Origin: Microbacterium phyllosphaerae
GTDB taxonomy: Bacteria; Actinomycetota; Actinomycetes; Actinomycetales; Microbacteriaceae
Direction: 5' to 3'
Assembly (NCBI RefSeq): GCF_017876435.1
Contig: NZ_JAGIOA010000001.1
Coordinates: 310,001-374,000, forward strand
Length of the DNA stretch: 64,000 nucleotides
Shown: one piece after another, positions 41,696 to 50,527 of the stretch
Position numbering within the stretch: the first letter of the stretch is position 1
Layout: the number at the start of each line of letters is the position of its first letter
Notes under the pieces: model-generated
Databases searched by the model: none
What the model was told of the DNA's origin: nothing
What the model saw: the letters and a program-made list of their open reading frames with translations, nothing else
Program-made: the position numbers and the translations under genes

Positions 41696-42546
41696 GCGGC
41701 ACCTCCGTGGTCGTGATCGTGGTCGTGCAGGTGGTGGGGCTCGGCATCCGGAACGCCGACGACGACCAGCCGGTCGCCGGCACGCAGCACGAACACCGGG
41801 GTGCCGTACAGCTCGGTGAGCACCCGCGTCTGCAGCACCTCTTCGGGGGTGCCGAGCACGAAGCGTCCGCCGGCGATGTAGAGGATGCGGTCGACGCGGC
41901 CGAGGATCGGGTTGATGTCGTGCGTCACGAACAGCACCGCCGCCCCGCGATCACGACGCTGCCGGTCGATGATGTCGGTGACGGCGACCTGGTTCGCGAG
42001 GTCGAGGTTCGACAGCGGCTCGTCGCACAGCAGCAGGCTGGGCTCGTCGGCCAGTGCCTGCCCGACGCGCAGCCGCTGCTGCTCACCGCCCGAGAGCAGT
42101 CCGACCCGACGATCGGCGTAGTGCGACGCGCCGACCGAGGCGAGCAGCTGATCGACCTTGGCCCTGTCGCCTCGGTGCGGGATCGGGAAGCCGAATCGGC
42201 TTCCCTGCACGCCGAGGGCCACGAGATCGCGGGCACGCATGCTCGTGTCGGGGGCGAGCGAGCGCTGCTGCGGGATGTAGCCGATGCGCGGGTTGCCCTT
42301 GCGCACGGGTCCGCCCGCGACGGTGATCTCGCCGGCCGACAGCGGCTGGAGGCCGAGGATGCTGCGCAGCAGCGTCGTCTTGCCCGATCCCGAGGGCCCG
42401 AGCACGGCGATGAACTCGCCGGGGTCGACCGTCAGATCGAGGCCCGACCACAGTTCTCGGTCGCCGCGATGGAGGGCTGCTCCGCGCACCTCGAGCACCG
42501 GGGTCGTCTTCTCGGCTCCTGCCCGCGCGTCGGCGGCGGCGCTCAC
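41692..42546 (-). CDS. znuC: Zinc ABC transporter ATPase (ZnuC-like) with His-rich tail
   Basis: 284 residues from a GTG overlapping the znuA stop (GTGA). Walker A LGPSGSGKTTLL, signature LLSGGEQQRLRVGQAL, Walker B LLLCDEPLSNLD and the switch HDINP. The C-terminus reads PHHLHDHDHDHGGAA: an uncommon His/Asp run in an ATPase. It powers zinc import. Confidence 0.92.
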   Translation of the reverse strand: MSAAADARAGAEKTTPVLEVRGAALHRGDRELWSGLDLTVDPGEFIAVLGPSGSGKTTLLRSILGLQPLSAGEITVAGGPVRKGNPRIGYIPQQRSLAPDTSMRARDLVALGVQGSRFGFPIPHRGDRAKVDQLLASVGASHYADRRVGLLSGGEQQRLRVGQALADEPSLLLCDEPLSNLDLANQVAVTDIIDRQRRDRGAAVLFVTHDINPILGRVDRILYIAGGRFVLGTPEEVLQTRVLTELYGTPVFVLRAGDRLVVVGVPDAEPHHLHDHDHDHGGAA

Positions 42547-43529
42547 GACTGGAGCGCGTCGGCGAGGCTCTGGATCGCGTCACTCATCCACTCAGAGTAC
42601 GACGATCCGTCAGGGAGCAGCTCCGTGAAGGCGACGAGCGGGATGCCGGCATCCGTTGCGGCATCCTCGACGCGCTGCGTCTCGGCCCCGCCGGTCTGCG
42701 CGTTCGTGAGCACGGCCTGCACGTCTCCGCCGTCGATGACGTTGAGGGTCTCGAGCAGGGTCGCGGGGGCGACGTCGCTGCCTTCCTCGACCGCCTCGGC
42801 GAATCCTTCGGGCGTGACGTCGGTGAGACCGGCCGCAGCGGCGAGGTAGCCCGGGAGCGGCTCGGTGATGAGCACGTTCGCTCCTGCGGCATCCGTCTTG
42901 AGGGTCTCGAGGTCGGTCTCGAAGCCCTCGAGGTCGGCGACGATCTCCTCGGCGTTCGCGGTGAAGTCCGCCTCGCCGTCCGGGTCGATGGCCGTCAGCT
43001 CATCGGCGATCGCCTCGACCACGTGGATCATCGTGTGCGGGTCGAACCAGACGTGCTCGTTGAAGCCCTCGATGTGGTTGTGCCCCTCGTGACCCTCCTC
43101 GCCGTGGTCGTGGTCGTGCTCCTCCTCGGTCGCGGCGTCCTCATCGGAGTGGCCCTCGTTGCCCGGGAAGTCGTGCGAGAACTCGACGGCGGTCACCAGG
43201 TGCGGGTCGGCGGCATCCTGCAGCAGCGTGTCGATGAACGCGTCGTATCCGCCGCCGTTCTCGATCACGAGATCGGCCTTCTGCACCGTCAGGCGGTCAC
43301 GGGCCGAGGCCTCGTACGAGTGCGGATCCTGCGTGGCCGAGGTGATGATCGAGGTCACGTCGACGCGGTCGCCACCGATCTGCGCGGCGAGTGAGCCGTA
43401 GACGTTGGTGCTCGCCGCGACCGTGACCGTGCCGCTTTCGCCCTCCCCCGCCGCGGGGGTGGTGGAGCATCCGGCCAGCGAGAGTGCGGCGACGGATGCG
43501 AGGGCGAGGGCGACGAGCGGCTTCTTCAT
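42543..43529 (-). CDS. znuA: Zinc-binding lipoprotein (ZnuA-like)
   Basis: 328 residues. Lipoprotein signal ALSLAGC. Family A-1 (cluster 9) metal-binding protein: SQDPHSYEASARD with the first His ligand, a His/Glu-rich loop EEEHDHDHGEEGHEGHNH near residue 150, the second ligand in VWFDPHTMIHV, and the third in a C-terminal strand. A Zur-like box lies 18 bp upstream; the -10 lies 6 nt before the start, so the mRNA may be leaderless. Confidence 0.93.
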   Translation of the reverse strand: MKKPLVALALASVAALSLAGCSTTPAAGEGESGTVTVAASTNVYGSLAAQIGGDRVDVTSIITSATQDPHSYEASARDRLTVQKADLVIENGGGYDAFIDTLLQDAADPHLVTAVEFSHDFPGNEGHSDEDAATEEEHDHDHGEEGHEGHNHIEGFNEHVWFDPHTMIHVVEAIADELTAIDPDGEADFTANAEEIVADLEGFETDLETLKTDAAGANVLITEPLPGYLAAAAGLTDVTPEGFAEAVEEGSDVAPATLLETLNVIDGGDVQAVLTNAQTGGAETQRVEDAATDAGIPLVAFTELLPDGSSYSEWMSDAIQSLADALQS

Positions 43530-43535
43530 GCTCTC

Positions 43536-43541
43536 ACTCTA
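43536..43541 (-). promoter_or_regulatory. -10 element (TAGAGT) of a leaderless znuA transcript
   Basis: TAGAGT on the minus strand is separated by 6 nt (GAGAGC) from the znuA ATG. The GAGAG could also serve as a ribosome site. Confidence 0.45.
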
Positions 43542-43546
43542 AACGC

Positions 43547-43564
43547 TAATGAGAACCATTATCA
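43547..43564. promoter_or_regulatory. Zur-like box upstream of znuA
   Basis: TGATAATGGTTCTCATTA on the minus strand is a near-palindrome of the Fur/Zur type (TGATAATGnnTnTCATTA). It overlaps the -35 region of znuA, so a zinc-loaded Zur would repress uptake. Confidence 0.7.
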
Positions 43565-43591
43565 AATCAGCCGTTCGCCGCCCCTGTGGGC

Positions 43592-45271
43592 TTACCCGAG
43601 GAGCCCCGGCGCGATCCAGACGGTCGAGTCTCCGGACACCGCACCGTCGACGACTGTGCCGAGTACGACGTCCGCGGCATCCGTTCCGAGGTCGAAGGGT
43701 TCGGTACCGAAGTTCGTGACGATCTGCCAGCCGTTCGGACGCGCGAAGCGCAGCACGTCGGCGCGCCCGGTCTCGATCCATTCGAGGCTCTCGTCGGTCT
43801 GCAGCTCGCGACGAAGGCGCAGGGCCTCGCGATAGAGCGACAGCGTCGACGACGGGTCGGATTCCTCGACATCGACGGCGTGCTCGGCGAACCACTCGGG
43901 CTGCGGAAGATGCGCGTCGCCAGCTCCGAAGCCGAAGGACGATCCGGATGCCGTCCACGGCAGCGGCACGCGGCATCCGTCCCGCCCGAGTCCGTCGAAC
44001 TCCGCCCCGCGGAAGAACGCCGGATCCTGGCGCTCGTCGGGTCCGATCTCGGCGACCTCCTGCAGTCCGAGCTCCTCGCCCTGGTAGAGGTAGGTGCTGC
44101 CGGGCAGGCCGAGCAGCAGCAGCGTCGCGGCGTGCGCCCGGCGCAGACCGAGCTCACGGTCGAGCTGGTCGCCGGGGCCCCCGGCCGCGACCCACTCCAC
44201 ACCCTGCTTGACGCCCGTGCGGCCCGCCAGCGGAGCGAGTCCGTATCGGGTCGCGTGCCGGGTGACATCGTGGTTCGAGAGCACCCACGTCGTCGACGAA
44301 CCGGTCGTGCGCGCCTGCGCGAGGTTGTCGGAGATGATCGTGCGGAACTGCGTCGCGTCGAAGTCGGCCACGAGCAGGTCGAAGTTGAACGCCTGGCCGA
44401 GCCCCTCGGCTGACGCGTACTTCGCTCGGCGCTCGGGAGTGCTCACCCACGCCTCGGCCACAGCCGTGCGAGGAGGGTCGTACTCGTTGAAGACGCGACG
44501 CCACTCGGCGTACACCTCATGCACGTCGTCGCGGTCGTGCAGCGGGTGGTTGCCGTCGTGCGGCAGCAGCTCGAGCTCTGCGGTGCTCGGAAGCGGCTCA
44601 CTGAGGTCCTTGGTCAGCATGTGCGCGACGTCGATGCGGAAGCCGTCGACACCGCGATCCGACCAGAAGCGCAGGGTGGTCAGGAAGTCCTCGCGCACCT
44701 CGGGGTGATCCCAGTTCAGATCGGGCTGCTCGGGCGCGAAGCTGTGCAGGAACCACTGGCCGTCCTCGACGCGCTCCCACGCCGATCCACCGAACGCGGC
44801 GGTCCAGTCGGTCGGGGGCTCGGAGCCGTCGGGGCCGGAGCCCTCACGGAAGATGTACCGCTCCCGCGCCGCCGAGCCGCGGCCTGCGGCGAGCGCCTCC
44901 TGGAACCACTCGTGCAGATCCGACGAGTGGTTCGGCACGATGTCGACGACCACGCGGATGCCGCGATCATGGAGAGCAGCGACCATGTCGTCGAAGTCGT
45001 CGAGGGTGCCCAGGCGTGGGTCGACGTCGCGGTAGTCGGCCACGTCGTAGCCGCCGTCGGCGAGGGCGGACGGATAGAACGGACTGAGCCACACGGCGTC
45101 GATGCCGAGCTCCTGCAGGTAGTCGGCCCGCGAGACGATGCCCGGGATGTCGCCGAGCCCGTCACCGTTCGCGTCGGCGAAGCTGCGGGGGTAGATCTGG
45201 TAGACGGCGGCCTGTCGCCACCAGGCTGCCGTCGTGTCGTCGCGGGTCTCGAGGAGAAGCGCATCGGTCAT
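43592..45271 (-). CDS. Alpha-glucosidase, GH13 (oligo-1,6-glucosidase-like)
   Basis: 559 residues, no signal peptide. Alpha-amylase family with the four regions: region I VVVDIVPNHSS, region II DGFRIDVAHML (nucleophile Asp), region III AVAEAWVSTPE (Glu) and region IV WVLSNHDVTRH. The QIYPRSFADANGDGLGDIPGI near residue 25 is the QxYPRSFxDxNGDGxGDxxGI of oligo-1,6- and alpha-glucosidases. It would release glucose from imported alpha-glucosides. It lies downstream of the permease with a 78-bp gap holding a hairpin. Confidence 0.93.
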   Translation of the reverse strand: MTDALLLETRDDTTAAWWRQAAVYQIYPRSFADANGDGLGDIPGIVSRADYLQELGIDAVWLSPFYPSALADGGYDVADYRDVDPRLGTLDDFDDMVAALHDRGIRVVVDIVPNHSSDLHEWFQEALAAGRGSAARERYIFREGSGPDGSEPPTDWTAAFGGSAWERVEDGQWFLHSFAPEQPDLNWDHPEVREDFLTTLRFWSDRGVDGFRIDVAHMLTKDLSEPLPSTAELELLPHDGNHPLHDRDDVHEVYAEWRRVFNEYDPPRTAVAEAWVSTPERRAKYASAEGLGQAFNFDLLVADFDATQFRTIISDNLAQARTTGSSTTWVLSNHDVTRHATRYGLAPLAGRTGVKQGVEWVAAGGPGDQLDRELGLRRAHAATLLLLGLPGSTYLYQGEELGLQEVAEIGPDERQDPAFFRGAEFDGLGRDGCRVPLPWTASGSSFGFGAGDAHLPQPEWFAEHAVDVEESDPSSTLSLYREALRLRRELQTDESLEWIETGRADVLRFARPNGWQIVTNFGTEPFDLGTDAADVVLGTVVDGAVSGDSTVWIAPGLLG

Positions 45272-45309
45272 GAGGGGTGGTGCTCCTTCGTGTTGCGGTC
45301 TGGTGTGTG

Positions 45310-45342
45310 CGGCGCGGACCGGCGGGCAGCCGATCCGCGCCG
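45310..45342 (-). terminator. Hairpin between permease and GH13 genes
   Basis: A 9-bp perfect stem (cggcgcgga / tccgcgccg) with a 15-nt loop in the 78-bp gap. It could attenuate or stabilise the transcript between transport and enzyme genes. Confidence 0.4.
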
Positions 45343-45349
45343 GTGCGCG

Positions 45350-46228
45350 TCAGCCCTTGACGGCACCCTGCGTGACGCCCTCCATGACGAAGCGCTGCGT
45401 GAACAGGTACGCCAGGATCGCCGGGGCCATCGCCATCAGGTACGAGGCGAACGACACGTTGTAGTTGTTGCTGAACTGGGTCTGGAACAGGTTCTGCCGC
45501 ACAGGCAGCGTCTGCAGTGCCGGATCGGAGATGATCAGCGACGGCATCATGAAGTCGTTCCAGGCGTAGAGGAACGCGAAGATGCCGACCGTCGCGCTCA
45601 TCGGAGCGAGCAGCGGGAAGATCAGCTGCCAGAACGTCTGCCACGTCGTCGCGCCGTCGATGCGGGCGCTCTCCTCGAGCTCGATCGGGATCGACCGCAG
45701 GAACGCCGTGAACAGCAGCACACTGAAGCTCAGCTGGAACATGGTCGCGAGGATGATCACGCCGAACGGGTTGTCGAGCCCGACCCATCCGGTCAGCTGG
45801 ATCTGCGGCAGCGCGACCACAGGGAACGGGATGAACATCGCGGCCAGCAGGTAGAAGAACGAGTAGCGGAAGAGGCGGTGGTCCCAGTTGCGGACGATCG
45901 CGTACGACGCGAACGCGGCGAGCACGATGGTCGCGATGACCGTTCCGGCCGTGACCAGCAGCGAGATGCCGGCGCCGACCGGGAACTTCGTGAGATTCCA
46001 CGCCTCGACGAACCCGTCGATGCTGAACGGTGCCGGCAACGAGAACGCGTTGCCGTCGACCGCCTGGCCCGTCGTCTTGAAAGCCATCGAGATCGTCACG
46101 TACAGCGGCAGCAGCACGGTGACGGCGCACAGGATCAGGATGATCGTGCCCGACCAGTTGACGCGCTCCATGCGGACGCGCGGCTTCTTGCCCGAGGTGG
46201 GGATGGTGGTGAGTGTCTGCGTCGACAT
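45350..46228 (-). CDS. Carbohydrate ABC transporter permease (CUT1, second permease)
   Basis: 292 residues. Its ATG shares a base with the stop of the preceding permease (TGATG). Six helices, EAA loop IELEESARIDGATTWQTF, and end MEGVTQGAVKG. It probably carries alpha-glucosides such as isomaltose, trehalose or maltodextrins. Confidence 0.9.
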   Translation of the reverse strand: MSTQTLTTIPTSGKKPRVRMERVNWSGTIILILCAVTVLLPLYVTISMAFKTTGQAVDGNAFSLPAPFSIDGFVEAWNLTKFPVGAGISLLVTAGTVIATIVLAAFASYAIVRNWDHRLFRYSFFYLLAAMFIPFPVVALPQIQLTGWVGLDNPFGVIILATMFQLSFSVLLFTAFLRSIPIELEESARIDGATTWQTFWQLIFPLLAPMSATVGIFAFLYAWNDFMMPSLIISDPALQTLPVRQNLFQTQFSNNYNVSFASYLMAMAPAILAYLFTQRFVMEGVTQGAVKG

Positions 46229-47211
46229 CAGAGCGCGTTCCTTCCGCGGGTCAGCGAGAGCTGCAGCAGGGAGATGAGCACGGCGACGATGAAGAAGATC
46301 GTCGCGTTGGCCATCTGGTAGGCGTAATCGCCGCCGTTGAAGCCCGCGATGATCGTCATCGCGACGCTGCGGGTGGAGGTTCCGGGGCCGCCGTTGGTGA
46401 GTCCGACGATGATGTCGTAGGCGTTGAGGAATCCCTTGAATCCGAGGATCACGTTGATCACGACATACCCGGCCACGAGCGGCAGCGTGATGCGGAGCAG
46501 CTGCTGCGTCTTGTTCGCCCCGTCGATGCTCGCGGCTTCGTACACCTCGCCGGGCACCGAGAGGAGACCCGCGATGTAGATGAGCAGCGTGCCGGGCACT
46601 GCCTGCCACGCGGTCACGATCACGATCGCGACCCAGGCGAGATCGGGATTCGCGAGAAGGCTGGTCGAGAGCCACGGGATGCCGGTGGCGGCGCCCGCCG
46701 CCGGGATGGAGTTGGAGAACAGGAAGTTGAAGACGTAGGCGATGATGATGCCCGAGATCACCATCGGGATCACGAAGATCGTGCGCAGCCCCGTCTTGAA
46801 ACGGATGCGGGAGGTCAGGCCGACCGCCAGCAGGAACGCGACCACGTTGACGACGATCACCGTGGCGATCGAGAAGCCGAACGTGAACAGGTAGCTCTGC
46901 AGGATGGCCGGATCGCTGAACATCGCGATGTAGTTCGTCAGCCCGTTGAAGTTCCACTCGCCGATGCCGATCGAGTCGGTGAAGCTGAAGAAGATGCCCA
47001 TGATGCCGGGCACCGTGATCGCCAGTGTGAAGATCACGAGCGTCGGCAGCAGGAACAGGTAATAGATCGGCTCGACGCGACGCGTGCGGCGACCGAGCTT
47101 GCGGGTGCCACCCGTGACGATCGCCGTCGTGTCTGTCGTGGGAGTGTTCGGCTTCGTGATGTTCGATGCGGCGGGAGTCGCCGCGGGGTTGGGCAGAGCC
47201 GTGTTCGTCAT
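46228..47211 (-). CDS. Carbohydrate ABC transporter permease (CUT1, first permease)
   Basis: 327 residues. A Pro/Thr-rich, charged N-terminal tail, six helices, EAA loop GEVYEAASIDGANKTQQL. Starts inside the binding-protein stop (ATGA). Paired with the permease downstream. Confidence 0.9.
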   Translation of the reverse strand: MTNTALPNPAATPAASNITKPNTPTTDTTAIVTGGTRKLGRRTRRVEPIYYLFLLPTLVIFTLAITVPGIMGIFFSFTDSIGIGEWNFNGLTNYIAMFSDPAILQSYLFTFGFSIATVIVVNVVAFLLAVGLTSRIRFKTGLRTIFVIPMVISGIIIAYVFNFLFSNSIPAAGAATGIPWLSTSLLANPDLAWVAIVIVTAWQAVPGTLLIYIAGLLSVPGEVYEAASIDGANKTQQLLRITLPLVAGYVVINVILGFKGFLNAYDIIVGLTNGGPGTSTRSVAMTIIAGFNGGDYAYQMANATIFFIVAVLISLLQLSLTRGRNAL

Positions 47212-48551
47212 GGCGTGGACTCCTCTGTCTCGCCGGATGCTGAGTCCTCACCGGAGGCGTTGTCCTGGGTCGACGGGATAGGAGCGCGGAACGCGATCCT
47301 GGCCCAGTCGGCATCCATGGTGCGCAACGTGGAGGTCGGGGACGCGCCGAGCACCATCGCCTGCGCGTAGTTGAAGACCGGGAGAGTCCTGGGCACGAGC
47401 ACCGAGGGGCCCTGGTAGATCTGTCCGTTGTCGTAGTACTCGACCATCCCCTCGATGCGAGGATCGTCGGGGGCCGGAGCATCCTTCGTCGGGGTGAAGC
47501 CGAGCTGCGAGGCGTTGTACTCCTCGATGTGCTCCGGAAGGAACAGGTACTCCAGGAAGTCGCGGGCGGCCTCCTGGTGGCGCGATCCCTCGGGGATCAT
47601 CGCGGCGAGGTCCATGTTGACACGCACGCCGAGGTCGGCGGGGTCGTCGGTCATGGGCAGCGGGAAGGTGCCCAGGTCGAGGTCGGGCGCGGTCTTCTCG
47701 ATCTCGCTGAACGCCCACGGCCCCTGCAGGTACATCGCGGCCTCGCCCTTGCCGAACGCGAGGTTGCCGTCGCCGTAGCCGCGGCTCGCGGCATCCGCGT
47801 TGGTGTAGTCCTTCACGAGGGTCATCATGCGGTCCATGGGCTCTGCGAAGTCCTTTTCGAACGACACCTCCGAGTCGGGGCCGACCTCGGTGCCCTCCTG
47901 CGCGAGCGTGTCGAAGAAGTCGATCACGTCGACCGAGCCGCCGGCGGTGTAGTCGTACCAGCCCTGCGCGACGGTCCAGTCGTCCTTGAACGTGGCGTAG
48001 AACGGGTCGATGCCCGCCTCCTTCAGCTGGTCGCACACGGCGAGGAGCTCGTCCCAGGTCTGCGGAACCTCGAGGCCCTGCTGGTCGAAGATCTCCTTGT
48101 TGTAGATGACCGATGCCCCCATCACCGAGTACGGCAGCGCGCTCGTGCGCCCCTCGCACGACCCGTACTGCTCCAGGAGCGGCTGCAGGTCGTCGCGGAT
48201 GGTCGAGGCGGCCTCGGTGCCCGACAGGTCGGTGAGCGCGCAGCGCTGCACGAAACGGGCGATCTCGTAGTTGTAGTTGGCGAGCATGATGTCGGGCGGG
48301 TTTCCCCGCACGAAGCTGGCCGAGACGACGTCGACACCCGAGGTGTCGATCTCGACGCGGACCTTGTCCTGAGAAGCGTTGTACTGCGCGACGAGTTCGG
48401 TCATGAACTCGATCGCCTCCCGCTTGCTGAACGTGAAGCGGATCGTCTCGGGTCCGCCGGCCGTCGAGCAGCCGGTGAGGGCGGCCCCGACCAGGGCGAG
48501 AGCGGCCGCACCGGCGACGATCTGCGCCGGGCGTGGAGGTTTCGGAGACAC
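47208..48551 (-). CDS. Extracellular sugar-binding lipoprotein (CUT1 family)
   Basis: 447 residues from a GTG at 48551 with AAAGGACAAC upstream. Lipobox: GAALTGC. Family motifs: FMTELVAQYNASQDKVRVE, YNKEIFDQQGLEVPQTWDEL and GEAAMYLQGPWAFSEIEK. First gene of the alpha-glucoside operon; divergent from the ROK regulator, with an AT-rich operator candidate in the 101-bp gap. It captures alpha-glucosides. Confidence 0.92.
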   Translation of the reverse strand: MSPKPPRPAQIVAGAAALALVGAALTGCSTAGGPETIRFTFSKREAIEFMTELVAQYNASQDKVRVEIDTSGVDVVSASFVRGNPPDIMLANYNYEIARFVQRCALTDLSGTEAASTIRDDLQPLLEQYGSCEGRTSALPYSVMGASVIYNKEIFDQQGLEVPQTWDELLAVCDQLKEAGIDPFYATFKDDWTVAQGWYDYTAGGSVDVIDFFDTLAQEGTEVGPDSEVSFEKDFAEPMDRMMTLVKDYTNADAASRGYGDGNLAFGKGEAAMYLQGPWAFSEIEKTAPDLDLGTFPLPMTDDPADLGVRVNMDLAAMIPEGSRHQEAARDFLEYLFLPEHIEEYNASQLGFTPTKDAPAPDDPRIEGMVEYYDNGQIYQGPSVLVPRTLPVFNYAQAMVLGASPTSTLRTMDADWARIAFRAPIPSTQDNASGEDSASGETEESTP

Positions 48552-48580
48552 CGTTGTCCTTTCGTCCTGTAGATCCGCAG

Positions 48581-48605
48581 ACTAAATCTAGTGAGCGAAT
48601 TTACT
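48581..48605. promoter_or_regulatory. Possible ROK-regulator operator
   Basis: ACTAAATCTAGTGAGCGAATTTACT: arms A-TAAAT and ATTTA-T are symmetric around a 13-nt centre, the only A/T-rich stretch in the divergent gap. This resembles operators of NagC/XylR-type regulators. Confidence 0.45.
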
Positions 48606-48652
48606 TCGATGAAGGGTACTGTCTCATGTGAACGAGAGTGAGGTCAAGACCC

Positions 48653-49873
48653 ATGACCGAAGTATCCGCAGGTCTGGGCACCGGACGAGCCAGCGTCGGC
48701 GCCATCCTCGACTTCGCATGGGCCGCCGGCGAGTTCACCGCGACCGAGGCGATGGCGACCACCACGCTGACCCGCTCCACCGCGATCGATGCGATCGACA
48801 CCCTCGTCAGCGCCGCGGTGCTGCGGGAGCTCCCGAACGCCAGGGTCGCCGGAAGCTACCGCGCGGGGCGGCCCGCTCGACGCTTCGTGCTGGCATCCGA
48901 TCTCGGCGTCGTCGTCGGGGTGGATGCCGGAGACACCCACCTCGCGGTCACGATCTCCGACCCGCTCGAGCGGACGCTCGTGCATCACCGCACCGACCTC
49001 GACTCCGGTCAGTCTGCGGCGCAGCGGCGCGCGACGATCCTCGGGCAGATGCAGCTCGCGCTCGATGAGGCGGGGGTCGAGCGCACCGAGATCCTCGCGA
49101 TCTGCGTCGGCGTCGCCGCTCCCGTGAACAGGGCCGGCATCTCGCCGCCGCATCCCGACGGCTTCTGGGAACGCACCAACCCGGGGCTCGCCGAGGCGCT
49201 GGCCGACTGGGCGCCGGTGGTCGAGATCAAGAACGACGCACAGCTGGCCGCGATCGCCGAGGGCTCGGCAGGGGCCGCCGTCGGATGCCGTGACTACGTC
49301 GCCCTGCTCGCGAGCGAACGGTTCGGCGGCGGAGTCGTCGTCGACGGCCATGTGCTGCACGGTGCGCACGGCGGCGTCGGCGAGGGCGTCGTGTTCGACC
49401 ACATCGTCGGCGTGGGGTCGGCCTTCGGCCTGCGCTATGCACTGCAGGACCAGGTGCGCGCGGGCGTCGAGAGCGGCGAGATCTCTCGCGAGTCGGCGAT
49501 CGGGCGGCTCGCGGGTGAGGATCGCATCGACCCGCGTGTCGTGCTCACCGCCGCGGCCTCGGGCGATGCCGATGCGCTGCTCGCGACATCCCGGGTCGGC
49601 GCGACGCTCGCCCGTGTGGTCGGCGTTCTGGGCAGCATGTACGACCCGGCGCGCGTGATCGTCTGCGGCGGGGTCGCCGAGAGCATCGCCCCCGTGCTCA
49701 CGGCCGCGCGCGAGGTGCTTCCGGCCCAGCTGCACCTGCCGGCGCCCGAGATCCTCGCCTCGACGCTCGGCGCCGAGGTCGTGTCGATCGGTGCCGTCGC
49801 CACGGCTCGGATGGCGGCGCGCGAGGTGGCGGTGCCGCTGCTCGCGGAACGGCGCCTCAGCGCAGTGAGCTGA
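48653..49873 (+). CDS. ROK family transcriptional regulator/kinase-fold protein
   Basis: 406 residues from the ATG at 48653; a GTG five codons earlier (48638) is the alternative. An N-terminal winged helix (FTATEAMATTTLTRSTAIDAIDTL) precedes the ROK domain: VVVGVDAGDTHLAVTISD (phosphate 1) and IKNDAQLAAIAEG. The canonical zinc-site motif (CxCGxxGC with GHxx) is absent: the HGGVGEGV segment is present but no Cys cluster follows. Divergent from the alpha-glucoside operon, it presumably represses it in the absence of sugar. Confidence 0.88.
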   Translation: MTEVSAGLGTGRASVGAILDFAWAAGEFTATEAMATTTLTRSTAIDAIDTLVSAAVLRELPNARVAGSYRAGRPARRFVLASDLGVVVGVDAGDTHLAVTISDPLERTLVHHRTDLDSGQSAAQRRATILGQMQLALDEAGVERTEILAICVGVAAPVNRAGISPPHPDGFWERTNPGLAEALADWAPVVEIKNDAQLAAIAEGSAGAAVGCRDYVALLASERFGGGVVVDGHVLHGAHGGVGEGVVFDHIVGVGSAFGLRYALQDQVRAGVESGEISRESAIGRLAGEDRIDPRVVLTAAASGDADALLATSRVGATLARVVGVLGSMYDPARVIVCGGVAESIAPVLTAAREVLPAQLHLPAPEILASTLGAEVVSIGAVATARMAAREVAVPLLAERRLSAVS

Positions 49874-49877
49874 GCGC

Positions 49878-50417
49878 GTGCGAGAGCCAGATCCGCGGCC
49901 GTCTCCCTCCTCGATCGAGCTGCTGCTGGATCCCGCCGCCGACGCAGCCGTCCGGGCCGAATGGGATGCTCTCGCCGCGCGCGGCCTGTCGAGCCTGGCG
50001 GGGCACACGTCGACGAGCAACCGCCCTCACATCACGCTGGTCGCGCGCGTCGACTTGCCGACTGTTGGCTCGGACGTCCTCGCCGGCATCCCGTCGTTCC
50101 CGATCACGCTGAGCGCTCCCCTGCTCTTCGGAACCGGCGAGCGGCGCGTCCTGGCGCGGAGCATCGTGCCCACCTCCGAACTGATCAGCCTCCGCGAGAT
50201 GATCCTGACCGCCGTCGGGCCGGGCGAGGATGCCCCGCACACCGCACCGGGCGAGTGGATGCCGCATGTCGCCCTCGCGCGCCGGTTGCGCGTCGCCGAC
50301 CTCGCGCAGGCGCTGGATCTCGTCGGCGGCGACGTCCACGCTCACGCGCGCAGCGTGCGGCACTGGGACCCCGCCACCGCGGAGATCACGACACTCGCTG
50401 AGTTGCCGCGGTCGTAG
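49878..50417 (+). CDS. 2H phosphoesterase / 2'-5' RNA ligase family protein
   Basis: 179 residues from a GTG, 4 nt after the ROK gene stop. Two HxT/S-type motifs define the family: RPHITLVARVD near residue 50 and MPHVALARRLR near 128, the second with Ala in the Thr position. Such proteins cleave or form 2'-5' or cyclic phosphodiester bonds in RNA or nucleotides. The partial second motif may reduce activity. Position after a regulator gene may be only incidental. Confidence 0.78.
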   Translation: MREPDPRPSPSSIELLLDPAADAAVRAEWDALAARGLSSLAGHTSTSNRPHITLVARVDLPTVGSDVLAGIPSFPITLSAPLLFGTGERRVLARSIVPTSELISLREMILTAVGPGEDAPHTAPGEWMPHVALARRLRVADLAQALDLVGGDVHAHARSVRHWDPATAEITTLAELPRS

Positions 50418-50527
50418 TCATCTCCGGTCGGCGCCCGTCGGAGAACAGAGGCGATCAGCGCGCACATCCGGGGTGTCGGCAAAGGGCGCGCCGGCATCCG
50501 CTCGATCTGTCTCCGTTCCCCCTGCCC

